From positions 1-64,000 of the forward strand of contig NZ_NIPW01000023.1 of assembly GCF_002196855.1 (NCBI RefSeq): 64,000 bases of DNA, given 5' to 3'. Source of the stretch: Haematobacter genomosp. 1 (lineage in GTDB: Bacteria > Pseudomonadota > Alphaproteobacteria > Rhodobacterales > Rhodobacteraceae). Each line of letters opens with the position of its first letter. Within the stretch, counting starts at the first letter, position 1. The notes beneath the pieces are model-generated. The model was not told the origin of the DNA and did no database searches. It saw only the letters and a list, made by a program, of their open reading frames with translations. Made by a program: the position numbers and the translations under genes. Below, in pieces: positions 55,320-63,913 of the stretch.

Positions 55320-55805
55320 GTGACAGTCTCTCGCACGGATTTTCGTCAGGCGATGTCGCAGCTTGCCGCATCGGTCAATGTGGTCACCACGGATGGTGCG
55401 GCGGGACGGTGGGGGATGACGGCCTCGGCGGTCTGTTCGGTCTCAGACACGCCGGCCAGCCTGCTCGTCTGCATCAACCGATCCACCCGGCTGCATCAGC
55501 TGGCGCAGGAAAACCGCGTGCTGGCGATCAACGTCCTCACCTCGGGGCAGGAGGCCATCTCCGGCCTGTTCGCCGGGGGAGATCCGGAGGCGCGCTTCGC
55601 CTCCGGCCGCTGGAGCACGCTGACCACGGGCGCGCCGGTGCTGCTGGACGCGCTGGTGGGTTTCGACTGCCGCGTGCAGGAGATCGTGGACGGCGGCTCC
55701 CACGGCATCTTCATCGCCGAGGTCGTGGCCCTGCATCAGGGTTCAGCCGAAGGCGGCCTTGTCTACTTCAACCGCAGCTACCGCCAGCTGGGTCAGGCCG
55801 CCTGA
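55320..55805 (+). CDS. Flavin reductase (HpaC-like)
   Basis: The protein (about 161 residues from the GTG) is an FMN-binding split-barrel reductase: DFRQAMSQLAASVNVVTTDG, GMTASAVCSVSDTPASLLVC, AQENRVLAINVLTSGQEAIS, and GSHGIFIAEVVALHQG. It should give reduced flavin to the HpaB-type monooxygenase at 49401. I chose the GTG at 55320 because AAGGAGGA lies seven bases before it; an ATG at 55290 overlaps the permease stop but has no such site. It is the last gene of the plus-strand operon. Confidence 0.88.
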   Translation: MTVSRTDFRQAMSQLAASVNVVTTDGAAGRWGMTASAVCSVSDTPASLLVCINRSTRLHQLAQENRVLAINVLTSGQEAISGLFAGGDPEARFASGRWSTLTTGAPVLLDALVGFDCRVQEIVDGGSHGIFIAEVVALHQGSAEGGLVYFNRSYRQLGQAA

Positions 55806-55827
55806 GGGGGGCCTTGACCACTCCGCC

Positions 55828-56475
55828 TTACAGGGCGGAAGGATTTAGCGCGCGCGATTGGTACAGATCCGTGAGCGGTCGGTATTCGTGCCAGAGCGCG
55901 ACCAGCGCCGCCAGCGGATCCTCCGACGCGTCGATGCGCAGATCGGCCACCGCCACGGGGCTCGCATCGACGATCTGGAGCGCCGCCGACCGCAGCGGCC
56001 CACCTTCGCCGCCGGCCGCCTGTCCGACCAGCAGCGCCGCCAGAAGCCGATCCGCCAGATCCGCCTCCGGCTGCGCTTCGAAGGCGTCCGTCATGGCCTT
56101 GCACACCCCGGTATTCGCCAGAATGTTCCCGATCGCCACGCAATCGCGCCCGACCACGCCCGCCACCGCGGCCCGGTTACGCGCGCCGTGGCACAGTGCG
56201 GCCCGGCCCTGCCAGTCCAGTACCGCCAGCTGTCGCCAGTCGATGTCCGGCGTGGAGGCCTGGAGCGCCGCGACGACGCGCTCCGGCGTCACGCCTTCGC
56301 CCAGCAGATCGAGGCCGCGCGGCCCGAGCCGGGGATCGGTGATCGCCTGGGTCAGCACCGCGCCCACGCCCGTCCGCAGGAACAGGCAGCGCGCGCCCAC
56401 CGAAGGGCTCGACGTGGTGATCGTGCCGCCCACGCGGCCGGTCCGGGAACAGCGGCCCAACAGGGAAAATGTCAT
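55828..56475 (-). CDS. DUF1028 family protein
   Basis: This 215-residue protein belongs to DUF1028, an Ntn-hydrolase-like family with no settled reaction that I know. Typical blocks are MTFSLLGRCSRTGRVGGTIT at the start, GVGAVLTQAITDPRLGPRGL, and VGRDCVAIGNILANTGVCKA. Members are often found with amidohydrolases or aminopeptidases. It is divergent from the M20 peptidase gene and shares with it the operator at 56569. A GGAGAGGACC site precedes the ATG. Confidence 0.85.
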   Translation of the reverse strand: MTFSLLGRCSRTGRVGGTITTSSPSVGARCLFLRTGVGAVLTQAITDPRLGPRGLDLLGEGVTPERVVAALQASTPDIDWRQLAVLDWQGRAALCHGARNRAAVAGVVGRDCVAIGNILANTGVCKAMTDAFEAQPEADLADRLLAALLVGQAAGGEGGPLRSAALQIVDASPVAVADLRIDASEDPLAALVALWHEYRPLTDLYQSRALNPSAL

Positions 56476-56568
56476 GGTCCTCTCCAGTACAACGAAACAT
56501 CGTGGCGGGGATGGCCCGCCGGAACGCGGCGGCGCGGTCCTTGCCGATCCGCCGCGCTTCGGGAAATA

Positions 56569-56585
56569 TTGTATCCTGTATGCAA
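56569..56585. promoter_or_regulatory. GntR-type operator between DUF1028 and M20 genes
   Basis: TTGTATCCTGTATGCAA, reversed TTGCATACAGGATACAA, matches the site at 49350-49366 at 14 of 17 positions. It lies 13 bases before the M20 start and 94 bases before the DUF1028 start, so one bound regulator could repress both. Confidence 0.65.
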
Positions 56586-56597
56586 GGAAAAGACGTC

Positions 56598-57770
56598 ATG
56601 TTGAGAATTGAAGACCTCGCCGACCGGTTCACTCGGGATCTGCCCGGGCTGCTGGCCCATATCGAGGAGGTCGTGAACATCGACAGCGGCAGCCGGGACG
56701 TGGAGGGGGTCAACCGCGTGCAGTCGATCTTCGCCGCCCAGCTGCGCGATCTGGGCTTCGCGGTCATGCGCGTTCCGGGCAGCGGGCGCGGCGATCAGCT
56801 GACCGCGCGGCGGGCCTTCGGGAGCGGGCCGAACGTCTTGATTCTGGGCCACGCCGATACCGTCTGGCCGGCGGGAACCGCGGCGGAATGGCCCTTCGGC
56901 CGCTCGGGCGATGCGTTGACCGGCCCGGGCATCGCCGACATGAAAAGCAATGTCATCCTTGCCATCCACGCGCTGAAGCTGCTGATCGAGGGGGTCGGCG
57001 GGGCGGATATGTCGGGCGTGGGATCCGTGACCTTCCTGATCGTCCCCGATGAGGAAATCGGTTCGCCGCAGTCGAAGGACTGGATCACCGCGGAAGGCGC
57101 GCGCTGCGATTTCTGCCTGACGCTGGAGCCGGCCCGACCCGGTGGCGGGACGGTGGTGTCGCGCGGGGCGGTGGGGGCCGCCTATATCAACGCGACGGGC
57201 GTGACAGCCCATGCCGGGTCGAACCGGCTGGGCGGGGCCAGCGCGATCTCTGCCCTCGCGCCGCTGGTCGGCGGGATCGAGGCGCTGGGGTCGATCGAGG
57301 CGGGCAACTACGCCACCGTCGGCGTTCTGCGCGGCGGCGCATCGAAACAGGTCGTGGCGGGCGAATGCGAGGCGCATCTCGACCTGCGTGCCAGTTCCCG
57401 GCAGGAGGCGGACAGGCTCTGGGAGGAGATCACCCGCATCGTGGAAACCGCGCCGCGCGACCCGCGCGTGACGCTGACCCTCACCGGCGGCTTCATCCGG
57501 CCCTGCTTCCCACAGCTTCCGGGCATGACCGCGCTTTATGGCCGTGCCGAAGCCTTCGCCCGCGCACTGCGCCACCCGATTGCCCCGAACGTCTCGCGCG
57601 GCGGGTCGGACGGCAGCTTCGTGGCCGCGCAGGGGAAACCCACGCTGGACGGGCTGGGTGTCATCGGCCACGACATCTGCTCGCGCCGGGAATGGGCGGA
57701 GCTGAGCAGCCTCGCGCCCCGCGGCGCGATGCTCGCCGGGCTGATCGCAAGCGGTGGGGACGTGTTGTGA
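56598..57770 (+). CDS. M20-family metallopeptidase
   Basis: The 390-residue protein is an M20/carboxypeptidase G2-type hydrolase. The zinc blocks are readable: LILGHADTVWP (His, Asp), ALTGPGIADMKSN (bridging Asp), VPDEEIGS (catalytic Glu, zinc Glu), and GLGVIGHDICSRREW (last His). A dimerisation domain lies between residues about 185 and 290. Such enzymes remove an acyl, glutamyl or carbamoyl group from an amide. The ATG at 56598 has AAGGAA upstream; the ATG at 56580 lies inside the operator. Its stop overlaps the asparaginase-like GTG by four bases. Confidence 0.88.
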   Translation: MLRIEDLADRFTRDLPGLLAHIEEVVNIDSGSRDVEGVNRVQSIFAAQLRDLGFAVMRVPGSGRGDQLTARRAFGSGPNVLILGHADTVWPAGTAAEWPFGRSGDALTGPGIADMKSNVILAIHALKLLIEGVGGADMSGVGSVTFLIVPDEEIGSPQSKDWITAEGARCDFCLTLEPARPGGGTVVSRGAVGAAYINATGVTAHAGSNRLGGASAISALAPLVGGIEALGSIEAGNYATVGVLRGGASKQVVAGECEAHLDLRASSRQEADRLWEEITRIVETAPRDPRVTLTLTGGFIRPCFPQLPGMTALYGRAEAFARALRHPIAPNVSRGGSDGSFVAAQGKPTLDGLGVIGHDICSRREWAELSSLAPRGAMLAGLIASGGDVL

Positions 57771-58741
57771 AGCGCGTCCTGCACATCGCCACGGGCGGCA
57801 CCATCGCCTCCACGCCGGCGGGCGCGGGCGGGCCGGTCGTCGCCTCGCTCGGCCCCGCGGCGCTGCTGGCCGGGGTGGAGATGCCGCCGGGACTTGCGGT
57901 CGACTCCGTCGGTTTTGCCTCCGCCGGCTCCTACGCGCTGGATTGCGCGGACCTGCTGGGGCTGGCGCGGCTGGTGGAGGCGGAACTGCCTCGCCACGAC
58001 GGCTGCGTGATCACCCACGGCACCGACACGATGGAGGAGACCGCCTATTCGCTGGAACTCCTGCTGGCGCCGGAGAAACCCGTCATCCTGACCGGCGCGC
58101 AGCGGCATGCCGGAGCGGCCGACAGCGACGGGCCGGGCAACCTGCGCAATGCATTGCGTGCCGCGGCCAGCGATGCCATGGCGCCCGCCGGCGTATGCAT
58201 CCTGTTCGAGGAGGACATCCACGCCGCCCGCCACGTGCGCAAGGTGCACACAAGCCGCACGGATACCTTCCGCTCCGGCGATTTCGGCAAGCTGGGCTCG
58301 ATCGACGCGGGCCGGGTCAGTATCGCCCGGCTGCCCCGCCGTACCGCGCCCCTCGGCATCCCGGACCGCGCGGCGAAGGTGGCGCTGATCCCCGCTGCCA
58401 TCGGTACGCCGCCGGACCTGCTCCACCTGCTGGTCGGGAGCGACGTGGAGGCCGTCGTTGTCCAGGGTTTCGGCCGGGGGAATTTCCCGCGCGGCTGGGC
58501 GGACGCCTGTCGCCGGCTGATCGCCGCCGGGACGCCGGTTCTGGTCACCTCCCGCTGCCCGGAGGGGGCGGTGATGCCGGTCTACGGCAATGACAGCGGT
58601 GGCACAACGATGGGGGAGGCCGGGGCGCTGTTCGCGGGCGATCTGGACAGCTTCAAGGCGCGCCTGCTGCTCGGCTTCGCGCTGGCCCGACCCTGCGGCG
58701 ACCTTGCCGGGATCGTCTCGCGCTATGCCGGCGGGGACTGA
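57767..58741 (+). CDS. Asparaginase/glutaminase-like amidohydrolase
   Basis: The 324-residue protein has both threonine sites of the L-asparaginase fold: HIATGGTIASTP near residue 7 and VITHGTDTMEETAYSLELLL near residue 80, then ILTGAQRHAGAADSDGPGNL. These imply hydrolysis of a side-chain amide or a similar C-N bond. No signal peptide, so it is cytoplasmic. The GTG start at 57767 overlaps the M20 stop, so both enzymes are made together. The real substrate could be an imported amide rather than asparagine. Confidence 0.88.
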   Translation: MKRVLHIATGGTIASTPAGAGGPVVASLGPAALLAGVEMPPGLAVDSVGFASAGSYALDCADLLGLARLVEAELPRHDGCVITHGTDTMEETAYSLELLLAPEKPVILTGAQRHAGAADSDGPGNLRNALRAAASDAMAPAGVCILFEEDIHAARHVRKVHTSRTDTFRSGDFGKLGSIDAGRVSIARLPRRTAPLGIPDRAAKVALIPAAIGTPPDLLHLLVGSDVEAVVVQGFGRGNFPRGWADACRRLIAAGTPVLVTSRCPEGAVMPVYGNDSGGTTMGEAGALFAGDLDSFKARLLLGFALARPCGDLAGIVSRYAGGD

Positions 58742-58764
58742 GCCGAAGCCGCTCTCGGGGTGCC

Positions 58765-59589
58765 TCATTGCGGCTGGGGGCGGAGCGGGCCGTAATACCA
58801 GGAGGCCGCGACGCCGCCGTCGATCAGGAAATCGCTGCCCGAGATGTAGCCGCCCTCCGGCCCCATGATCAGCGCGGCAAGCGCGGCGACTTCGTCGGGC
58901 GTGCCGGCGTGGCCTGCGGGGCTTTGCGCCAGCATGTTGCGGTAGAACGCCGCCCGTTCGCCGTTCAGTTCGTCATGCGCCAGCGGGGTGACGATGATGC
59001 CCGGGCTGATGGCGTTCATCCGTGCGCCGCGGGCACCCCATTTCACCGCCTCGCCCCGCACGCGGAGCGAATTGCACCGTTTGGACAGCTGATAGGGGGT
59101 CAGCGTGACCGCCACCGCCCGGACGACGGGCAGGTCGAGCAGTGCATCGGCCGGTGCCGTCGCCAGCTCGGCGTCCTCCTCCGCCGTCAGCGCCGGAAGC
59201 CGGTAGCCCGACTGGGAGGAGATGACGATACCGCAGCCACCCGGCGCGATGACCTGGCCGAATTCCTCCAGCAGCATCGCCGTGCCGAACAGGTCCACCT
59301 TCAGGATCGCCGCCACCGGCGCCTGGCTGGGAGAGACGCCAGCCGCCTGGATCAGCGCCTTCACATCGCCAAGCGCGGTCGCCTGCCGGACCAGCGCCTG
59401 CACGGCGCCCCGGTCCGACACGTTGACCGTGGTGGCGCTGGTGCGGTAGCCGGCGCGTTCCAAAACCTGCGCGGCCTCATCGGCGGCGTCCTGCTTCAGG
59501 TCGGCCAGCAGCACATGGCGGTCGTAGCTTACCCGGCGGGCAATCGCCTGCCCGATGGAGCCCGCACCGACGACGACTGTCACATCCAT
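58765..59589 (-). CDS. Short-chain dehydrogenase/reductase
   Basis: This 274-residue SDR has a modified dinucleotide motif VVGAGSIGQAIARRV, VNVSDRGAVQALV, GCGIVISSQSGYR (catalytic Ser), and YQLSKRCNSLRV with the YxxxK pair, then NAISPGIIVTPLA. VGAGSIG differs from the usual TGxxxGxG but occurs in the family. AGGAGTTGACC precedes the ATG. It is convergent with the asparaginase-like gene. It may oxidise an alcohol intermediate of the same pathway. Confidence 0.87.
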   Translation of the reverse strand: MDVTVVVGAGSIGQAIARRVSYDRHVLLADLKQDAADEAAQVLERAGYRTSATTVNVSDRGAVQALVRQATALGDVKALIQAAGVSPSQAPVAAILKVDLFGTAMLLEEFGQVIAPGGCGIVISSQSGYRLPALTAEEDAELATAPADALLDLPVVRAVAVTLTPYQLSKRCNSLRVRGEAVKWGARGARMNAISPGIIVTPLAHDELNGERAAFYRNMLAQSPAGHAGTPDEVAALAALIMGPEGGYISGSDFLIDGGVAASWYYGPLRPQPQ

Positions 59590-60057
59590 GGTCAACTCCT
59601 TCGCATGGGGGCGCGGCTTTGGTTCACGGGCACAGGCTTGTCCGCCGGCGTTCCGGCCGCCCTGCCGCTTTCCGGTCGGGCGGAAGATAGGTCCGCTTCG
59701 ACTGAAGGGGAAATGCTGGATCGCGCACGGGCCTATCGCTGAGGGACATGAATGCGACGGGCCTTCCTCTGCGCCGGATGTTCGGGTGGGCATCGGCCGC
59801 CTGCGGGCCTGCTGTCGAACGGCGGCGAAGGGCGGGCCGGTAGCCCGTGCTCCGGTCGGTAAGGCCCCAGCCTGCCTGGCGCGTCCTCCACAGGCGCGAT
59901 GCCAGTCTTCGGTCCGGTATCCGTAAGCTTACCCCAAGCTTCGGCTGGCAAGCCGCGCGGATCAGGCCGCGGCGTTCCCCGGCTGCCCACATCAGGAGAT
60001 GGCGCGATCCGCGGCCGGCATGGCCGTGCCCGGCGGCGTGCCGCAATGCGAGACCGA
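59590..60057. other. Unassigned stretch between SDR and eptA remnant
   Basis: About 470 bases without a gene I can support. The several overlapping open frames are GC-rich shadows. No repeats or RNA signatures found. Confidence 0.35.
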
Positions 60058-60450
60058 TGACCCAGACACCTCCCCTCGCTGCCGCGGCCGACCCTGCCGC
60101 ACAGGGTTCTGGATGCCATCGTGGCGATCTATGTCATAGTCGTGCTGAACGGCGGCTTCTGGAGCCGCCTGTTGGCGATCTTTCCGGGCGACCTTGCCCG
60201 CCCGCTGGTCTTGGCGGCCAGTGTCTGGGGGCTGACCATGCTCCTGCTGGAACTGCTGGGACCCGGGCGGTTGCAAAAGCCGGCCGCCGCCCTGCTGATC
60301 CTGATCGCCGCCGGCGCGCCTTGCTATGAGCGTAGCTGCTGATCGACGGGGAGATGGCGCGCAACATCTTCGAGGCGACCGCGACCGAATCCAGCCACCT
60401 GATCACGCCGGAGGCGGTGGCGCATATCACAATGACCGGCGTGGTTCCAC
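60058..60450 (+). pseudogene. Fragment of an EptA-like phosphoethanolamine transferase
   Basis: The N-terminal membrane domain is readable in pieces: RVLDAIVAIYVIVVLNGGFW, SRLLAIFPGDLARPLV, LELLGPGRLQKPAAALLILI, then after a frameshift near 60340 LLIDGEMARNIFEATATESS and HLITPEAVAHITMTGVVP. These match the first 140 or so residues of EptA/MCR-type lipid A modifying enzymes (DUF1705 domain). The sulfatase-fold catalytic domain is missing; the fragment ends near 60450, at the far side of the IclR stop. Confidence 0.7.
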
Positions 60451-60506
60451 CTCCAGCAGCAGCAGGATGCCTTCGGAACAGGAGCTGGGGGAGTGGAAGA
60501 GCTTCG

Positions 60507-61316
60507 TCATAGGGGGCCTTTCGCCGTGTCGCGCGCCATGACCGCGCCGATCCGCGCGGCGGTGGCGCAGACCGGCACGGCGCAGGTGTCGATCGCCGCC
60601 GGGGTGCGCAGCGCGGAGCGGATCCAAATGACGGAGATGCAGCCCAGCACCACGCCGTCCTGAAGGATGGGCGCGGCGAGAGACGCGGTCTGGGCGCGGA
60701 ATTCGCCGGCGTCCCGGATGGAGAAGCCGCGCTCCCGCGTCTGGGCGATGGTGCGGTCCAGCCAGCCGGGATCGAGGAAGGGGATGTCGGTCGGCTCGCC
60801 CAGGCGGCGGAGGTGTTCGAGGATCAGCCCGCGCTCGCCCGCATCGATGAAGGCCAAGTAGGCGCGCCCGGCCGAGGTGCGCAGCACGGGCAACCGATAG
60901 CCGATCATCGCCCGGTCGATCGACATCGGCGAGAGCGGGTGAGTGGTTTCCTGGATGACCATTGCGGCATTGTCGTAGACCGACAGGTCCAGCGGCCAGA
61001 GCAGCTGCTGGCCAAGCTCCGAAAGGAGCGGCCCCGCCGCTTGGCACAGTCGTGACGTGCGCGCATAGGCATCCCCAAGCGCCGCCGCCTGCCGGGTGAT
61101 CCGCACCACGGTGGAGGTGGGCGAAAGGGTGACGTAGCCCTCCTCCTCCAGCGTCTCGACCAGACGGTAGACAGTGGGCCGCGGGATGCCGAGGGCGTGG
61201 GCGATCTCCGCCGGGCGCGCGCCTCCGGAGGCGTTGACGAAGCGCAGGATGTCCAGCCCGCGCCGCAGGGCACGGACCGTCTCGCCACGGCTGCGCGGAT
61301 TGGTATCGTCGGACAT
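60507..61316 (-). CDS. IclR-family regulator
   Basis: The 269-residue protein has an N-terminal winged helix (VRALRRGLDILRFVNASG, IAHALGIPRPTVYRLVETLE) and the IclR effector domain (SIDRAMIGYRLPVLRTSAGR, AYLAFIDAGER, GVVLGCISVIWIRSAL). Members such as MhpR and PobR control aromatic catabolism. It lies 68 bases after the MhpA-like gene on the same strand, so it may be part of that operon and control it. ATG at 61316. Confidence 0.9.
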   Translation of the reverse strand: MSDDTNPRSRGETVRALRRGLDILRFVNASGGARPAEIAHALGIPRPTVYRLVETLEEEGYVTLSPTSTVVRITRQAAALGDAYARTSRLCQAAGPLLSELGQQLLWPLDLSVYDNAAMVIQETTHPLSPMSIDRAMIGYRLPVLRTSAGRAYLAFIDAGERGLILEHLRRLGEPTDIPFLDPGWLDRTIAQTRERGFSIRDAGEFRAQTASLAAPILQDGVVLGCISVIWIRSALRTPAAIDTCAVPVCATAARIGAVMARDTAKGPL

Positions 61317-61384
61317 GGGTGGCTGGCTCCTGGCGTAACGCGCGCCGATCTTCCCACCGCCGGGGCAGAAAGACAAACCGCCGC

Positions 61385-62896
61385 TCAGGCGATCTGGCGC
61401 GCCCGGTCCGTGCCGGATGCGGCCGCTGGCCGCGGGATGCGGCCGAGCACCTCTCGCAGCGCCTGCGCCGATGCCGCACGGCCGAGCAGGTAGCGGTCCG
61501 GCCGGATCACGGCCGCGCCGGCCCCCTCCAGCAGGGCATCGCCGCCCTGCATGTCGGAGCCGGGCACCACGGTGCAAAGCGCATCCGCGTCGCGCCGCAG
61601 ATCGGCGGGCAGTCCCTCCCAGAACCCGTCCTCCACCACCAAGGCGAAACCGTAGCCCACGGAATCGTCCAGCCGCCGTCCGTCCGTCAGCCGCGGTTGC
61701 GCCGTCAGCGTCGACGGCTCCGGCATCAGGCCCGGACCGATCGGCGGATAGATCGCCTCCATCCGCGCGCCGCCCTCCGCCCGCGGGAAGGCATGCGACA
61801 GCGCGGTCGCCGGATCGCGGGTGTTGATCAGCCCCCCCAGCCGCACGGCGGTGGCGATGTAGTCGCGCGCGTTTGGCCGCCGTTCGGAGGTGTAGCTGGC
61901 CAGCAGCGCCGGATCATGCCCGCGGGTCAGGCAATGGATCAGCTTCCAGCCAAGGTTTGCCACGTCGCGGATGCCTGCGCACATGCCCTGGCCCATAAAG
62001 GGCGGCGTCTGATGCGCGGCATCGCCCGCGATGAACAGCCGGTCGCGCTGCCAGTCGGTGGCGACAAGCGAATGGAACCAGTAGACGGCGGTGCGCTCGA
62101 TCTCCGCCTCTTCCGGGGTGATCCAGCGGGCCAGCAGCGGCCAGACGTTCTCCGGGCGGGCGATCTCGGCGCTGTCCTCCCCCGGCAGCACCGTAAGTTC
62201 CCAGCGGCGACGGTTCTGCGGACCGCGGATGTAGGTCGCTGGACGCGCCGGATCGCAATGCTGGAGCGACCAGTCCCCCAGTTCCGGCTTCTCGCCCTTC
62301 AGCAGGATGTCGGCGACCAGCCAGCGTTCGTGGAAGCCCAGATCCTCCATCCCCGTCTCGATGAACCGCCGCACGAAGGAGCGCGCGCCGTCGCAGCCCA
62401 CGACGTAGCGCACCCGGGCGCGCTCGATGCGGCCGCGGGCCATGTCTTCCCAGCGCAGATCCACGCCATCCGCATCCTGCGCCAGAAAGAACGCCTCGCA
62501 GCGGGTGCGCCGGGTGACGCCGGGATGCGCGGCCAGGCGCTGTCGCAGGATGCGCTCCAGGTCGGGCTGGTGAAACCGGTAGCTGGACCGCCAGCCCAGC
62601 GGCGTCGTCTCCCGCGGGCGCGGCCAGTCCAGCAGGATGCCGCCTTCCGGGTCGACGAACCGCATGCCGATGTTGAACCGGCAGACCTGCTCCAGCGTCT
62701 TGGCCACGCCGATCTGTTGGAAGGTGCGCATCACCTCGTCGTCGAAATGCACCGCGCGGGGCAGGTGGTAGGCCTCCGGCTCGCGCTCCAGCACGAGCAC
62801 GTCGATCCCGGCCTGCCCCAGGATGTTCGCCAGCGTCGCGCCCACCGGCCCCAGGCCGATGATCGCAACGTCATGTTGGATCGTCTCGCCGATCAT
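61385..62896 (-). CDS. MhpA-like FAD-dependent aromatic hydroxylase
   Basis: This 503-residue flavoprotein monooxygenase starts with a dinucleotide motif GLGPVGATLANILGQAGIDV, has YVVGCDGARSFVRRF (the second FAD/NADPH motif), RLFIAGDAAHQTPPFMGQGM (third FAD motif), and NLGWKLIHCLTRGHDPALL. It resembles 3-(3-hydroxyphenyl)propanoate hydroxylase (MhpA), which makes a catechol for extradiol cleavage. The gene that follows in transcription is IclR, and the one before is an extradiol dioxygenase. A GAGGAGGATCCC site precedes the ATG. Confidence 0.9.
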   Translation of the reverse strand: MIGETIQHDVAIIGLGPVGATLANILGQAGIDVLVLEREPEAYHLPRAVHFDDEVMRTFQQIGVAKTLEQVCRFNIGMRFVDPEGGILLDWPRPRETTPLGWRSSYRFHQPDLERILRQRLAAHPGVTRRTRCEAFFLAQDADGVDLRWEDMARGRIERARVRYVVGCDGARSFVRRFIETGMEDLGFHERWLVADILLKGEKPELGDWSLQHCDPARPATYIRGPQNRRRWELTVLPGEDSAEIARPENVWPLLARWITPEEAEIERTAVYWFHSLVATDWQRDRLFIAGDAAHQTPPFMGQGMCAGIRDVANLGWKLIHCLTRGHDPALLASYTSERRPNARDYIATAVRLGGLINTRDPATALSHAFPRAEGGARMEAIYPPIGPGLMPEPSTLTAQPRLTDGRRLDDSVGYGFALVVEDGFWEGLPADLRRDADALCTVVPGSDMQGGDALLEGAGAAVIRPDRYLLGRAASAQALREVLGRIPRPAAASGTDRARQIA

Positions 62897-62932
62897 GGGA
62901 TCCTCCTCTTCAGCGGTCTTTGCTGCGTGATG

Positions 62933-63913
62933 TCAGTGTCCCGCCCGGGCCAGTTCGCCGAACAGCCAGGGACAGTCGGCCACCGGTGGCGCCTGAATGC
63001 CCCGGCTGGCCGCATCCATGCGCATGTCGCGCAGCCGCTTGCGCCCGCCCTCTTCCGTCAGGTAGAGCCGCTCGTGCCCCCAGAAGGACGGGCCGTCGGT
63101 CGTCTCGTGCGGCTCCCACGTGGCCGCGTCGATCACTCGGCCGCCCCAGCCGTTCTCCACGAAGAAGCCGGAGGGGGAGTTGGCGTAGAACGAGGTCATG
63201 TAGTCGTTCGTGTGGCGGCCCAGTGTATAGGCCACGCCGTTCTCGCGCTGCTGGGCGAGGTCATAGCCCTGGCCCACGTCGTCAAGGGTGCGGAATTCCA
63301 CCATGAAATGGTGGAAGCCCTGCCCGCCGGAGCCCACCATGGCAAAGCTGTGATGGCGGTTGTTCACGTGGAAGAAGTAGAGCCCATAGGGCTTGAGGCC
63401 GTAATCGCTGACATGGAAATCCAGATTGTCGCGATAAAACGGCATCATCACCTCGATGTCGCGGACATGAAGCACTGCATGGCCCATGCCGTAGGGCCCC
63501 GTGGTGAAGCCGGAGATCGGGCGGCCCGGCCGGAATGGATCCGTGGCGATCATGGGCTGCCAGATCAGTTCCACCCGGTTGCCCATCGGATCGTCGAAAA
63601 CCACCATGCCGCGGCAGAACCGTCGGTCGCATTCGGAGCGTGTGCCATGCCGGACGCGGGTGCCCGCGCCTTCTAGGCGTGCGGCGTAGGCGTCCAGATC
63701 GCGTTCGAACTCCACCTCCCAGCCCATGCACGACAAGGTTTCCCCCGCCTCGTCGAGGATGAACAGCCGCTGCATCCTGTCGTCCATGCGGAAGGCCAGT
63801 TCCCTGCGGCTGCGTTCGATCCGCTGCATGCCCAGCAGGCCACCTGCGAAATCGCCCCAGTCGGCCAGCTTGTCCGACCGGATGCCGATATATCCCAATG
63901 CGTTGATGGCCAC
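62933..63913 (-). CDS. BphC-type extradiol ring-cleavage dioxygenase
   Basis: The 326-residue protein has two vicinal-oxygen-chelate domains. The second holds the iron ligands His in YGMGHAVLHVRD, His in GFHHFMVEFRT and Glu in SGFFVENGWGGR, as in 2,3-dihydroxybiphenyl 1,2-dioxygenase. It should open a catechol ring made by the neighbouring hydroxylase. The frame starts with a GTG (63913), preceded by GGGAGGAT. It is 36 bases before the hydroxylase gene; the remaining hydrolase and aldolase genes of such a pathway are not in the window. Confidence 0.9.
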   Translation of the reverse strand: MAINALGYIGIRSDKLADWGDFAGGLLGMQRIERSRRELAFRMDDRMQRLFILDEAGETLSCMGWEVEFERDLDAYAARLEGAGTRVRHGTRSECDRRFCRGMVVFDDPMGNRVELIWQPMIATDPFRPGRPISGFTTGPYGMGHAVLHVRDIEVMMPFYRDNLDFHVSDYGLKPYGLYFFHVNNRHHSFAMVGSGGQGFHHFMVEFRTLDDVGQGYDLAQQRENGVAYTLGRHTNDYMTSFYANSPSGFFVENGWGGRVIDAATWEPHETTDGPSFWGHERLYLTEEGGRKRLRDMRMDAASRGIQAPPVADCPWLFGELARAGH

